This document shows, piece after piece, positions 18,399-27,616 of a stretch of DNA of 64,000 nucleotides; the stretch's first letter is position 1; every line of letters starts with the position of its first letter. The DNA is taken from contig NZ_BSEV01000004.1 of assembly GCF_027922005.1 (NCBI RefSeq), positions 124,001-188,000 of the forward strand, written 5' to 3'. The translations under genes and the position numbers were made by a program. A model generated the notes under the pieces. That model worked only from the letters and a program-made list of their open reading frames with translations. It searched no databases and was not told where the DNA came from. This stretch comes from Streptosporangium carneum (GTDB taxonomy: Bacteria > Actinomycetota > Actinomycetes > Streptosporangiales > Streptosporangiaceae).

Positions 18399-18974
18399 GT
18401 GTGGCTACCTGATGGGCCGCTGATCGGTCGTAGGGTGAGTGAGGTGAGACTTGGTGAGCTTGCGGAGCTGGCGGTCTCGTGCCGCGAGCGCCCGAGGTTG
18501 GGGTTCCAGGGTTTTCGTACCGACGACAAGGTGTTGGCCTTGAGGTGGCCCGCTGATGTTGTCGAGCAGTTCTTGTACGACCACGCCGATTACGACGGCT
18601 TCCTACGTGACTATGGGGATGTGGACCTGTCTGCGGTGGCCTGGGATGTCGAGATCATTGCCGTGGAGGATTTCCTTGAGATGCCTACCGGCCCCTCGGA
18701 CAAGGGCTGTATCGAGGAATACGCCGAGGTCCCCGACCGGTGGGTGAAGGCGCGGAACGCCGGTGTACATATCGGTGTGGAGCAGTGTTGGCAGGCGCAC
18801 GGGACGTGGAAGCGCTGGCCGATCCTGATCGACCGCGCATTGCTCACTCCAGCTGGGAGCGGTTTGCAGGTCATCGAGGGCAGAACCCGGGTCGGCGTCT
18901 TGAGGGGTCTTCATCGTCAAGGAGTCTTCGTGGCGGGACGGCACCTGGCCTGGGTCGGGCGTTCCGCGGCGTGA
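18399..18974 (+). CDS. hypothetical protein
   Basis: Up to 191 residues, with core sequence RLGELAELAVSCRERPRLGF and VVEQFLYDHADYDGFLRDYG. Conserved-looking tryptophans and a terminal RHLAWVG are present, but no family is recognised. The start is uncertain: the frame opens at 18399, while GTG at 18435 (VSEVRLGELAEL) is equally plausible. It begins just after the 18-bp inverted repeat, divergent from the recombinase, so it may be cargo of the same element. Confidence 0.55.
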   Translation: MWLPDGPLIGRRVSEVRLGELAELAVSCRERPRLGFQGFRTDDKVLALRWPADVVEQFLYDHADYDGFLRDYGDVDLSAVAWDVEIIAVEDFLEMPTGPSDKGCIEEYAEVPDRWVKARNAGVHIGVEQCWQAHGTWKRWPILIDRALLTPAGSGLQVIEGRTRVGVLRGLHRQGVFVAGRHLAWVGRSAA

Positions 18975-19035
18975 ACCGGTACTGCGAGCAGTCTGAAGCC
19001 GCGCTGATCCGCCCTTGAAGTGATCAATCTCAGGT

Positions 19036-19291
19036 GCCGCCGACATCTGCTGCACACCGGCCGGACCCGCCTCGGTTACGACCGCGCCCGCGTCCTGCTG
19101 GAGAAGTACGCCGGGCTCGACCTGCACCAGCTGCGCCACTCTGCAGTCACCCATCTCGGCGAGGCCGAGGTGCCGCTGCAGCTCATCATGGGCAAGAACC
19201 GGCGCAAAACGCCATGCGCTACGTCAAACCCGGGCCTGAGGCCATCGTCAAGGTCACCGAGGTCCTGGCACCCCGCCGCCGTACCCACTGA
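19036..19291 (+). pseudogene. C-terminal relic of a second tyrosine recombinase
   Basis: The frames read GRTRLGYDRARVLLEKYAGL, DLHQLRHSAVTHLGEAEVPL and QLIMGKNRRK. After a short deletion and frameshift near 19200-19212 they continue as AMRYVKPGPEAIVKVTEVLA and end PRRRTH. This is nearly the same sequence as the last 85 residues of the recombinase at 17305-18246, in opposite orientation. Everything before the box II region is missing. Confidence 0.85.
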
Positions 19292-19875
19292 TCAACTGAC
19301 TGGCGGCTTGCTGGAGCTGGAGAGTCCGGGCCATCACGGATCACTAACAGGCCAAGAAGCCCCAGGTCGCTACCGCTAATTTCTGCACTCAGCCTCCTCG
19401 AAGGCCGGTACCGAATGCAAACCCCTCTGGGGTAGCGCCAAAATCCGGTCCGATCCTCCCCGAAGGCCTATCGGGTAATGCGCTAAATGGGGGTTCTGTC
19501 CTGTTTGGTTGTGGGTCGGCGTAGCGTAGATGATCGTTCCGATGCCTCAGGACCACGATCTTCATCGTCCGAGCAGCGTCGCCTCAGATCATTCGCCCAC
19601 ATCGAACTCTCTCTCCTTCGCCTTCAGGGCACATGAATACGGCAGAAGGGATCACACGCGGGGATAGTCGCTGGTCAGCGTTGGGGGGTGCTGCAAAGTG
19701 CCTTTGGCGGCGGAGATAGCTTTGGGGTGTGGAGAAGGCTGAGCGGCGGCTCGTCACCGGGCGGCCGCCGAGACCGGCGAACTGGTCGTCGGCGACGCCC
19801 TCGGCGGGGCGGTCGTCCATGTCGCACTGACCGGCGGCACACTCTCGGTACGTAGAGGAATCCGGAGGTCTGGCC
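19292..19875. other. non-coding stretch containing the right inverted repeat and a partial third copy
   Basis: No gene is supportable. The stretch contains the 36-bp repeat at 19433-19468. It also contains a 15-bp exact match (CGGCCTTCGAGGAGG in reverse complement) to the left repeat at 19393-19407, so two tandem, differently diverged copies lie here. Confidence 0.6.
19433..19468 (-). repeat. right copy of the 36-bp inverted repeat
   Basis: The reverse complement reads GGCCTTCGGGGAGGATCGG, continuing to GGCGCTA, and differs from the copy at 6231-6266 only at position 9. The orientation is opposite, so the pair encloses 13.2 kb that starts with a Tn3 transposase and ends with recombinase genes. 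Confidence 0.8.
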
Positions 19876-20148
19876 ATGCGGTCACAGGCCAAGGACGCGA
19901 GCGCCGTCCAATGCTCGACACGCGGTCGGAAGAACCGGCTGCCCAGGGCCGCCTCGGGGATCCCGCAGCGCGGCGACCGCCACCAGCCGCTTCCCTGGGT
20001 CACCAAGGTGGGGGACTCGGAACGCTTCACCGTACAGGCCATCTCGACCCTTGTCGTGATCGATCAGGGCCGGGTCGTCACCCGGCGATCGGGCGCGGCG
20101 CCGGTTCCCGCCCTAGGCGAATGGGGGGACGATGCGCTGGCCGCCTGA
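19876..20148 (+). pseudogene. decayed thioredoxin-2 with catalytic core deleted
   Basis: The frame holds two recognisable pieces of a zinc-type thioredoxin (Trx2). The N-terminal part, VQCSTRGRKNRLPRAASGIP, QRGDRHQPLPW, resembles the CxxC...CxxC zinc motif, but most cysteines are replaced by Arg or Ser. The end, RFTVQAISTLVVIDQGRVVT, RRSGAAPVPALGEWGDDALA, is the last beta-alpha unit with the cis-proline changed to serine. The intervening roughly 55 residues with the WCGPC site are gone. It lies directly before, and overlaps by 17 bp, the thioredoxin-reductase-like gene. A ribosome binding site (GGAGG) is still present. Confidence 0.7.
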
Positions 20149-21802
20149 GCTTTGCGAGACGCCGGACCCGCAGGGGGCCTACCCGCGGCTGAGCGACGCG
20201 CAGCTCCAGGCGCTGGCCCCGCACGGCGAGCGGCGCCGCATCCGCCAGGACGACATCCTGTACGCGGAGGGTCTTCCGTGCACCGAATTCTTCGCGATCC
20301 TGGCCGGCGAGGTGGCGACGGTCGAGGGATTCGGAACGGACGACCAGGTGATCGGCGTCCATGGGGCAGGTCGGTTCCTGGGAGAGCTCAACGTGCTCAC
20401 CGGCCAGGTGAGCTTCGTCACCGGCGTGGTGGCCGAGGACGGCGAGGTTCTCGCCGTGCCGGCGGACGCGCTCCGCCGCCTGGTAGCCGGGGATCTGGCA
20501 CTCGGCGACCTCATCCTGCGGGCCTACCTCATCCGCCGCACGATGCTCATCGGACTGGGGGCGGGCTTCCGCATCATCGGCTCCCGCTTCTCGGTCGACT
20601 CCCGGCGGCTGCGGGAGTTCGCGGCACGCAACCGGCTGCCGCACCGGTGGATCGACCTGGAGCAGGACGAGGAGGCGGAGCGGTTCCTGCGGAGCATGAG
20701 CGTCACCCCGCAGGAGACCCCGGTCGTGATCTGGCGTGGCGAGACGGTGCTCCGCAACCCGAGCAACGCTGAGCTGGCCCGGGCGATCGGGCTCTCCGCA
20801 CCACAGGTACAGCAGACCCGATGCGACCTGCTCGTCATCGGGGCCGGGCCGGCGGGGCTGGCGGCGGCGGTTTACGGGGCGTCGGAGGGCCTCACGACGA
20901 TGGTCCTGGACGATGTCGCGACAGGTGGCCAGGCGGGCACCTCCTCGCGGATCGAGAACTACCTCGGCTTCCCGTCCGGGATCTCCGGCGGCGAACTGGC
21001 GGAGCGGGCGGCGATCCAGGCCGGCAAGTTCGGCGCGCGTTTCCGCGTTCCCGCTCAGGCATGCGGACTGCACCTGAACGCGGGCGGTCACATCGTCACC
21101 GTAGGGGAGGGCGGCACGATCCACACGCGCGCCCTGATCATCGCGACCGGCGTCCGCTACCGGAGGCTCGACGTCGGGAACCTGGAAAGGTTCGAGCCCA
21201 CGAGTGTCTACTACGCGGCGACCATGTTCGAAGCCCAGATGTGCGAGCGGGATCCGATCGTCGTTGTGGGCGGAGGCAACTCGGCCGGCCAGGCCGCCCT
21301 CTTCCTGGCCCGGTACGCCGCCCGCGTCCGGCTGCTCGTGCGGGAGGACACGCTGTCCAGGAACATGTCCCGCTACCTGGCCGTCGAGATCGAACGGCAC
21401 TCCCGGATCCAGATCATGCTGAACACCGAGGTCCGGGAGCTGATGGGGGAAGAGAGGCTCGCCGCGGTCGTCGCCCAGAACAACGTCACCGGCGAGCGTT
21501 CCACGATCGAGGCCCGCGCGATGTTCATCTTCATCGGCGCGGAGCCGTACACCGCCTGGCTGGCCGACGAGATCGCACTCGACCCGCGGGGCTACATACT
21601 GACGGGCGCGGACGCCACCCGGTCCGGTAAGGAAGGCACGCCCGACTTCGTCGGCCGGCCGTTTCCGCTGGAGACGAGCAGGGCGGGCGTGTTCGCGGCC
21701 GGGGACGTGCGGAGCGGGTCGGTCAAGCGGGTGGCCGCGGCGGTCGGTGAAGGCGCCATGGCCGTACGGCTGGTCCACGACTACCTACAGGCCGGAGAGT
21801 GA
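20132..21802 (+). CDS. cNMP-binding / thioredoxin-like / thioredoxin-reductase-like fusion flavoprotein
   Basis: 556 residues with three parts. A cyclic-nucleotide-binding-like domain spans about 18-135. A thioredoxin-like fold without cysteines spans about 150-222 (LREFAARNRLPHRWIDLEQD, TPVVIWRGETVLRNPS). A two-dinucleotide-binding flavoprotein of thioredoxin-reductase type spans about 231-550 (FAD loop GAGPAG at 237-242, NAD(P) loop VVGGGNSAGQAA, C-terminal FAD motif GVFAAGDV). The CxxC redox pair of true thioredoxin reductases is absent from the NADPH domain, so disulphide transfer to thioredoxin is unlikely. It is followed by a small gene and dehydrogenases. Confidence 0.9.
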   Translation: MRWPPELCETPDPQGAYPRLSDAQLQALAPHGERRRIRQDDILYAEGLPCTEFFAILAGEVATVEGFGTDDQVIGVHGAGRFLGELNVLTGQVSFVTGVVAEDGEVLAVPADALRRLVAGDLALGDLILRAYLIRRTMLIGLGAGFRIIGSRFSVDSRRLREFAARNRLPHRWIDLEQDEEAERFLRSMSVTPQETPVVIWRGETVLRNPSNAELARAIGLSAPQVQQTRCDLLVIGAGPAGLAAAVYGASEGLTTMVLDDVATGGQAGTSSRIENYLGFPSGISGGELAERAAIQAGKFGARFRVPAQACGLHLNAGGHIVTVGEGGTIHTRALIIATGVRYRRLDVGNLERFEPTSVYYAATMFEAQMCERDPIVVVGGGNSAGQAALFLARYAARVRLLVREDTLSRNMSRYLAVEIERHSRIQIMLNTEVRELMGEERLAAVVAQNNVTGERSTIEARAMFIFIGAEPYTAWLADEIALDPRGYILTGADATRSGKEGTPDFVGRPFPLETSRAGVFAAGDVRSGSVKRVAAAVGEGAMAVRLVHDYLQAGE

Positions 21803-21827
21803 CTCCGGGCCGGAAGGAAGGACCTCC

Positions 21828-22136
21828 ATGGCTGTCATGGCGGTGTCGAGAATCGAACCCTGGGATTCACCCGTCACCAAGGGGCTCCAGGAGAGCATCC
21901 ACCGGTTCCGCCTCCTCGATGAGGACATCGAGCTGAAACCCATCCTGGAGCAGCTCGCCACGCTGCCTCCGCTCGACGTGCCGACCGGCAAGGAGACCGT
22001 CGGACGCCTGCCCGAGATCGTCGACGGCCGGTCAGCGGCACCGGCTCAGACTTTCAAGATCGTGGATCCGGAGGTGAAGAACCCCGCGACTGAGCAGTGG
22101 GAGCGCACGATAGGTGTCTTCGACCTGCTGCTCTGA
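21828..22136 (+). CDS. small hypothetical protein in the redox cluster
   Basis: 102 residues from the ATG at 21828, preceded by GGAAGGAAGGACC. It contains SRIEPWDSPVTKGLQESIHR and a C-terminal TEQWERTIGVFDLLL. It is soluble and has no recognised motif. It starts 25 bp after the flavoprotein gene and is probably co-transcribed with it. Confidence 0.7.
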   Translation: MAVMAVSRIEPWDSPVTKGLQESIHRFRLLDEDIELKPILEQLATLPPLDVPTGKETVGRLPEIVDGRSAAPAQTFKIVDPEVKNPATEQWERTIGVFDLLL

Positions 22137-22339
22137 GGCGATCGGGACTGCCTCGGCGATCAGCTCCGAACGGTCCGCCCCGAACGCCCGGTGAAGTCGG
22201 CGCCGAGCCCTCCCAGGGGCGCGGTCGCGGCGAGCAGGAAAGGAGGAATGAACCGTTGACCTGCTGTACGGCGTAGGACCTCTCGCCCCGTCGTCGACGG
22301 GAAGGCGATCCTGCGCAATCAACCGCATGCGAGGAAAAC

Positions 22340-23500
22340 ATGAGAGCAGTGGTGTACAAGGGACCTCGACAGGTCAACGTCGAGGAAGTCCCGGAGGCGC
22401 GCATAGAGCGGCCGACCGACGTCCTGGTGCGGATCACGTCGGCGAATATCTGCGGGTCGGACCTGCACATGTACGAGGGCCGGACCGACTTCGAGCCCGG
22501 CCGCTGGTTCGGACACGAGAACCTGGGGCAGGTGATCGAGGTCGGCACCGGGGTTGACAAGGTCCAGGTGGGCGACTGGGTCGTCCTGCCGTTCAACATC
22601 TCGTGCGGGCATTGCAAGAACTGCGAGCGTCAGCTGACGAACTACTGCCTGACCGCCCAGCCTGAGCCGAAAATGGCCGGCGCCGCGTACGGCTTCGCCG
22701 ACATGGGCCCGTACGGCGGCGGACAGGCCGACCTGTTGCGCGTGCCCTGGGGTGACTTCAACTGCCTGCGGCTGGGCGAGGACGCCGAGCAGCGCCAGAC
22801 CGACTACGTGATGCTCGCCGACATCTTCCCGACCGGCTACCACGCCACCGAGATGGCCGGCGTGCAGCCCGGCGACCAGACGGTCATCTACGGCGCGGGT
22901 CCGGTCGGGCTGATGGCCGCCCTCTCGGCGACCATCCGAGGGGCGAGCAAGGTGATGGTCGTCGACCGGCACCCCGACCGGCTGCGACTGGCCGAATCGA
23001 TCGGCGCGATCGCCATCGACGACTCGAAGGTCGACCCGGTGCAGGCCGTTCTGGAGGAGACGATGGGGCTGGGCGCGGACAACGGCTGCGAGTGCGTCGG
23101 CTATCAGGCGCACGAGCCCGACGGCCAGGAGCACCCCAACCTGACGATGAACCGGCTGGTCGCCTCGGTACGCTTCACCGGGAAGATCGGCAATGTCGGC
23201 GTCTTCGTGCCTCAGGACCCCGGGGCGGGCGACGAGCTGGCCAAGCAAGGCAAACTCGCCTTCGACTACGGCATGTTCTGGTTCAAGGGCCAGCACATCG
23301 GCAGCGGCCAGGCCCCGGTCAAGAAGTACAACCGGCAGCTGCGCGACCTGATCACCGCGGGCAAGGCCGAACCGTCCTTCATCGTCAGCCACGAGCTGCC
23401 CCTCGACCGTGCGCCGGAGGCCTACGAGCACTTCGACAAGCGAGACGAGGGCTGGACGAAGGTCGTCCTGCACCCGGAGATGGCGGGGGCGGGTGCCTGA
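22340..23500 (+). CDS. zinc-dependent alcohol dehydrogenase, formaldehyde-dismutase-like
   Basis: 386 residues of the medium-chain dehydrogenase family. Catalytic zinc ligands are Cys38 (NICGSDLHMYEG) and His59-Glu60 (FGHENLG). The structural zinc loop is CGHCKNCERQLTNYC, and the nucleotide motif is IYGAGPVGLMAA. The insertion before the C terminus, FDYGMFWFKGQHIGSGQAPV, matches glutathione-independent formaldehyde dehydrogenases. AGGAAAAC precedes the ATG. The start of the next gene follows immediately after its stop. Confidence 0.92.
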   Translation: MRAVVYKGPRQVNVEEVPEARIERPTDVLVRITSANICGSDLHMYEGRTDFEPGRWFGHENLGQVIEVGTGVDKVQVGDWVVLPFNISCGHCKNCERQLTNYCLTAQPEPKMAGAAYGFADMGPYGGGQADLLRVPWGDFNCLRLGEDAEQRQTDYVMLADIFPTGYHATEMAGVQPGDQTVIYGAGPVGLMAALSATIRGASKVMVVDRHPDRLRLAESIGAIAIDDSKVDPVQAVLEETMGLGADNGCECVGYQAHEPDGQEHPNLTMNRLVASVRFTGKIGNVGVFVPQDPGAGDELAKQGKLAFDYGMFWFKGQHIGSGQAPVKKYNRQLRDLITAGKAEPSFIVSHELPLDRAPEAYEHFDKRDEGWTKVVLHPEMAGAGA

Positions 23501-23501
23501 C

Positions 23502-24077
23502 ATGGCTGGAGAGCTGAACGGACGCCGGATTGCCATCCTCGCGGCCGACGGGGTGGAGCGAGTCGAGCTGGAGCGGCCGCGGCAAGCGCTGGACGACGCC
23601 GGTGCCCGCACCGTCGTGGTCTCCATCACCAGCGGCGAAATCCAGGCGCGCGACCACGACCTCGAAGCCGCCGGCACCTTCACGGTAGACCAGCTGGTCG
23701 GCGAGGTGTCGGTCGACGACTACGAGGCGCTGCTCCTGCCGGGCGGGACGGTGAACCCGGACAAGTTGCGGATGGAACCCGCCGCGGTGCGGTTCGTCCG
23801 GGACTTCGTCCGGTCGGGCAAGCCGGTCGCTTCGATCTGCCACGGCCCGTGGAACTTCGTCGAGGCCGACGTCGCGCGGGGGCGTCGGCTGACCTCGTGG
23901 CCGAGCGTGCGCACCGACCTGCGCAACGCCGGGGCCGACGTGGTCGACGAGCCGGTCGTCACCGACGGCAACATCACCACGAGCCGGTCGCCCGACGACC
24001 TGTCGGCCTTTTGCGAGCGCATCGTGCAGGAGTTCGCCAAAGGCCCGCAGGTCGCCGCCGCTGCACATCGGGCGTGA
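23502..24077 (+). CDS. DJ-1/PfpI-family protein
   Basis: 191 residues of the type-1 glutamine-amidotransferase-like fold. The nucleophile elbow is ASICHGPWNF with Cys113. The sheet/loop pattern RRIAILAADGVERVELERPR, ALLLPGGTVNPDKLR matches PfpI/YhbO enzymes (deglycase, glyoxalase III or chaperone roles). It begins 1 bp after the upstream dehydrogenase, so the two are co-translated. Both activities fit aldehyde detoxification. Confidence 0.9.
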   Translation: MAGELNGRRIAILAADGVERVELERPRQALDDAGARTVVVSITSGEIQARDHDLEAAGTFTVDQLVGEVSVDDYEALLLPGGTVNPDKLRMEPAAVRFVRDFVRSGKPVASICHGPWNFVEADVARGRRLTSWPSVRTDLRNAGADVVDEPVVTDGNITTSRSPDDLSAFCERIVQEFAKGPQVAAAAHRA

Positions 24078-24680
24078 CCTCGTCGATCACGAACGTTCGT
24101 CCGTCGCTGTCCGTGCCGGCAAAACCGGTCTCCGTCGACGCACCGCGGTGACAGCGCCGCTGGTGAGCTGCTCGTCGAACAGGCCGGACAGGCTGCTCCT
24201 GTGTTTGGGGACGTCTGCTGACGGCGGATCGGGCATCCGGTCGGCCCGGACTGCTCTGGTACCGGCTATGCCGAGGTACCGGTACGGACATTGCGACGTT
24301 GCCGGTGACCTCCTCTACGTGCCGGATGACCGCCAGGCGCCACCTGGCCTCACGATCGGACGGGGGCTGGGCTGAGATGTGTGGATCTCCGTAGTGGGTC
24401 GGATACCCAGGTGTCAACGATGATCGTCAGTTTTAGAACCACCGGTGCCTGCTCGGGCACCGTCGCACACCGCCTGGCGTTGTTCGGCCGTCAGCAGGTC
24501 CGGCGCGGGATGCGAAACCCGTCGCGGACGGCCACCCAGGCGATACGCACCTTTCGTGCCTGAATCCGCTGGTGTCATCGGTTTTGTCAAGGGCAAGGGA
24601 CGGTAGACGCGGGGGCGTCGGCAGACCGGGGCCGCCTGCGGCGTACGAACATACCACCGCAACCTGTGTTAGGAGGCATG
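24078..24680. other. 603-bp gap without supportable genes
   Basis: Neither strand shows a frame with a recognisable family or a convincing ribosome binding site until AGGAGG at 24671, which serves the next gene. The base composition here is less skewed at third positions than in flanking genes. Confidence 0.5.
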
Positions 24681-25571
24681 ATGACCGACAAATTCGCCCG
24701 TGCGCTCGGGTGGACCAGCCTCGCGCTGGGCGCGGCGCAACTGGCGGCGCCACGGGCCGTGACCCGCCTGTGCGGCGTCGACGACGCGCCCGGGGCCACG
24801 ACCGTCGCCAGGCTCGTCGGCGGGCGCGAGCTCCTGCACGCCGCGCTGCTGCTCGGTGCCAAGAACCCCGCCCGGTGGGCGTGGACGAGGGTCGCCGGCG
24901 ACACGATGGATCTCGGCGTCCTCGGCAAGGCCGCCGCCAACCGCACGGGCAGCCGCCGCATCCGCGTGCTGGCCGCGCTCGGCGCGGTCGCCGGGATCAC
25001 CGCCCTCGACGTCGCCTGCGCCCGGGGCGGCACCGCCAAGGCCAAGGGCCCGCTGCAGGTGCGCGCCTCCATCACCATCAACAAGCCGCGCGAGGAGGTC
25101 TACCGCTTCTGGCGGGACCTGGAAAACCTGCCCTCCTTCATGGTGCACCTGGACTCGGTGCGCGCCATCGACCAGCGCCGCTCCCGCTGGAAGGCCAAGG
25201 GCCCGATCGCCGACCTGGAGTGGGAGGCCGAAATCATCGACGAGCGGGCCGGCGACCTGATCGCCTGGCGGTCGGTGCCCGGCACCGGCGTCTCCACCGC
25301 CGGCCTGGTCGGCTTCACCGACGGCCCCGGCGGGCGCGGCACCGTCGTGGACGTCTCACTGGAGTACGGCGCGCCCGGCCGCAAGCTCGCCGCCGCCGTC
25401 GCCCGGATGTTCGGCGAGCACCCCGAGCAGCAGGTCCGCGACGACCTGCGCCGCTTCAAGCAGGTCATGGAGACCGGCGAGGTGGTCCGCTCCGAGGGCA
25501 GCCCCGAGGGCCACCGCGCCCTGCGCCAGCTCCACCAGCGTCCCGCACAACCGATCGGAGGACGGGCGTGA
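24681..25571 (+). CDS. SRPBCC-family (polyketide cyclase/dehydrase-like) membrane-associated protein
   Basis: About 296 residues. The N-terminal third has hydrophobic helices ([38 protein letters not shown]). The C-terminal part is a START/SRPBCC domain ([35 protein letters not shown]). AGGAGG at 24671-24676 favours the ATG at 24681 over that at 24678. The stop overlaps the GTG of the following dehydrogenase. Confidence 0.87.
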   Translation: MTDKFARALGWTSLALGAAQLAAPRAVTRLCGVDDAPGATTVARLVGGRELLHAALLLGAKNPARWAWTRVAGDTMDLGVLGKAAANRTGSRRIRVLAALGAVAGITALDVACARGGTAKAKGPLQVRASITINKPREEVYRFWRDLENLPSFMVHLDSVRAIDQRRSRWKAKGPIADLEWEAEIIDERAGDLIAWRSVPGTGVSTAGLVGFTDGPGGRGTVVDVSLEYGAPGRKLAAAVARMFGEHPEQQVRDDLRRFKQVMETGEVVRSEGSPEGHRALRQLHQRPAQPIGGRA

Positions 25572-26737
25572 AAGCCAACGTGTGGATGGGCCGCAACCAC
25601 CTGGAGATCCAGGACGTTCCCGACCCGCAGATCCTCAACGCGCGTGACGCGATCGTCCGCGTCACCTCCACCGCGATCTGCGGCTCCGACCTGCACCTCG
25701 TGGACGGCTACATCCCGACCGTCAAGAAGGGCGACGTGCTCGGCCACGAGTTCATGGGCGAGGTCGTCGAGGTCGGTTCCGGCGTGCGCGACCTGCACGT
25801 CGGCGACCGCGTCGTGGTGCCGTTCCCGATCGCCTGCGGCGCCTGCTTCGCCTGCGAAGAGGGCCTCTACTCCGTGTGCGAGAACTCCAACCCCAACGCC
25901 GGGATCGCCGAGAAGCTGATGGGCCACGCGCCCGCCGGCATCTTCGGCTACTCCCACATGCTGGGCGGCTTCCCCGGCGGGCAGGCCGAGTACGTGCGCG
26001 TCCCGTTCGCCGACGTCGGTCCCATCAAGGTCGAGGACGACCTGCCGGACGAGAAGGTGCTGTTCCTGTCGGACATCTTCCCCACCGGCTTCATGGGAGC
26101 GGAGATGTGCGACATCAAGCCGGGCCAGACGATCGCGATCTGGGGTGCGGGACCGGTCGGGCAGTTCGCCGCAGCCAGCGCGTTCCTGCTCGGCGCCGAC
26201 CGGGTCATCGTCATCGACCGCTTCCCGTACCGGCTCAGGCGGGTCCAGCGGACCGGCGCCGAGGTCCTCAACTACGAGGAGGTGAACGTGCTGGACGCGC
26301 TGCGCGACATGACCGGCGGGCGCGGCCCGGACGCCTGCATCGACGCCGTCGGCATGGAGGCCCACCATCCGACTCCGGCCATGTACGCCTACGACCGCGC
26401 CAAGCAGGCCGCCCGGCTGGAGACCGAGCGCCCGTACGTGCTGCGCGAGGCCATCATGGCCTGCCGCAACGGCGGCGTGGTGTCCGTCATCGGCGTCTAC
26501 GGCGGATTCGTGGACAAGTTCCCGATGGGCACCGTCATGAACCGGTCGCTGACCATCCGCACCGGCCAGTGCCACGTGCAGCGCTACACGGAGCCGCTGC
26601 TGCAGCGGATCCGCAGAGGCGAGATCGATCCGAGCTTCGTCATCTCGCACCGGATGCCGCTCAGCAAGGCGCCGCACGGGTTCGAGCTGTTCAAGAACAA
26701 GCAGGACGAATGCAACAAGGTGGTCCTCACTCCATAA
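25568..26737 (+). CDS. zinc-dependent alcohol dehydrogenase
   Basis: 389 residues, with zinc ligands Cys38 ([13 protein letters not shown]) and His60-Glu61 (LGHEFMGE), structural cysteines in [15 protein letters not shown], and cofactor loop [12 protein letters not shown]. It is related to the glutathione-independent formaldehyde dehydrogenase group, but lacks the longer insertion of the gene at 22340. GTG at 25568 overlaps the preceding stop as GTGA. A C-terminal relic of a close paralogue lies at 4.8 kb. Confidence 0.92.
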   Translation: MKANVWMGRNHLEIQDVPDPQILNARDAIVRVTSTAICGSDLHLVDGYIPTVKKGDVLGHEFMGEVVEVGSGVRDLHVGDRVVVPFPIACGACFACEEGLYSVCENSNPNAGIAEKLMGHAPAGIFGYSHMLGGFPGGQAEYVRVPFADVGPIKVEDDLPDEKVLFLSDIFPTGFMGAEMCDIKPGQTIAIWGAGPVGQFAAASAFLLGADRVIVIDRFPYRLRRVQRTGAEVLNYEEVNVLDALRDMTGGRGPDACIDAVGMEAHHPTPAMYAYDRAKQAARLETERPYVLREAIMACRNGGVVSVIGVYGGFVDKFPMGTVMNRSLTIRTGQCHVQRYTEPLLQRIRRGEIDPSFVISHRMPLSKAPHGFELFKNKQDECNKVVLTP

Positions 26738-26798
26738 CGCCGGCCTGCGAGGAGTCTGGATGCAGAAATCAGCGGTAGAACCAATCATGGTCAGCTGC

Positions 26799-26823
26799 CG
26801 CAGATAATGGATGATTATCTGCG
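26799..26823. repeat. perfect 10-bp inverted repeat upstream of an integrase relic
   Basis: CGCAGATAAT (26799-26808) and ATTATCTGCG (26814-26823) flank a 5-bp spacer. The half-site ATCTGCGATA occurs again at about 26880. It lies about 100 bp upstream of a degraded integrase on the plus strand, the same arrangement as at 18.35 kb. Confidence 0.7.
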
Positions 26824-26899
26824 ATAACGTCGGTCTCGTCCTGGGAGAACACCCCGCGGCGGCGGTGACTCCATGTGCTCATCTGCGATAGAGCCGTGA

Positions 26900-27297
26900 G
26901 GGGCCGTCACGGCGAACGCGCACCGCCTCCGCCCGCCCGCCGACGCACCCGCGCTCGGCTCCGCCGCGGCGGCGTTCCTGGAGACGATCGCCGTGGCCAA
27001 CACCGTCAAGGCGTACTCGATCGCGCTGCGCGCCCTGACCGCCGAGCTCGGCGAGCAGGCACCGCTGGCCGAACTCGAGGGCGAAGCCGGCGCCGACCGG
27101 GTCGCCCGCTGGTTCACCGGCCGCCGGGGCGGCGCGGCCGCCGGGGCGGCGCGGCCGCCGCGACCTTCAACGCCCGCCTGGACGCGCTCGGGTCGGCGTG
27201 CGCGTGGTGGCGCGACCAGCACTGGCTGACCGGCGACCCGCTGCACCGGCTCCGCCACTCCGCGCTGACTCACACCGCCGAGGACGGTGATCAGCCA
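26900..27297 (+). pseudogene. integrase relic broken by a 17-bp tandem duplication
   Basis: The frame AAAFLETIAVANTVKAYSIA, LRALTAELGEQAPLAELEGE is the SAM-like N-terminal domain of a tyrosine integrase. At 27121-27154 a 17-bp unit (CCGCCGGGGCGGCGCGG) is present twice in tandem. Removing one copy restores the frame WFTGRRGGAAAATFNARLDA, LGSACAWWRDQHWLTGDPL. The remnant then jumps to LHRLRHSALTHTAEDG, a box II fragment, so most of the catalytic domain is deleted. Confidence 0.75.
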
Positions 27298-27345
27298 TAC
27301 GCGGCCGGCAGGCCCGCCGCCGGGGAGCGTGTCGTCGGTGCTCAT

Positions 27346-27570
27346 ATGGAGCTGCGTCAGCTGCGGTATCTCGTTGTGATCGCCGCGAAGAGGGGAACCT
27401 CAGGCGTGCCGCGACGCGGCTGTACGTCAGCCAGCCCGCGTTGTCCTACGCGCTCAGGACGCTGTCGTGGGGCTGCCGGCGGCGCATCGGCTCGCCGGCC
27501 GGGAGGGCATGTCGGCCGGTCCCACGGCGTCGAGCTTGTTGCCGAGGTCGGCGTCGTGGGACCTGGCGTG
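27346..27570 (+). pseudogene. LysR-family regulator relic
   Basis: The sequence MELRQLRYLVVIAAKRG, then in the next frame NLRRAATRLYVSQPALSYAL, RTLS, is the conserved LysR helix-turn-helix. The shift lies near 27397. A short later piece (VGLPAAHRLAGREG) resembles part of the effector domain, so most of the gene is deleted. Confidence 0.7.
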
Positions 27571-27616
27571 GTCGCCGAGTGAATTCGTCATGGAGAGGCG
27601 GCGGCGTCTCTCGTTT

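Noticed and set aside
20078-21778. A 566-codon open frame antisense to the cNMP/thioredoxin-reductase gene
   Set aside because: It is the GC-skew shadow of the real gene: no family motifs, Arg/Gly/Pro-rich composition and no ribosome binding site.
25100-26788. A 562-codon frame antisense to the SRPBCC and dehydrogenase genes
   Set aside because: The overlapping plus-strand genes carry clear zinc and cofactor motifs; the antisense translation has low-complexity composition.
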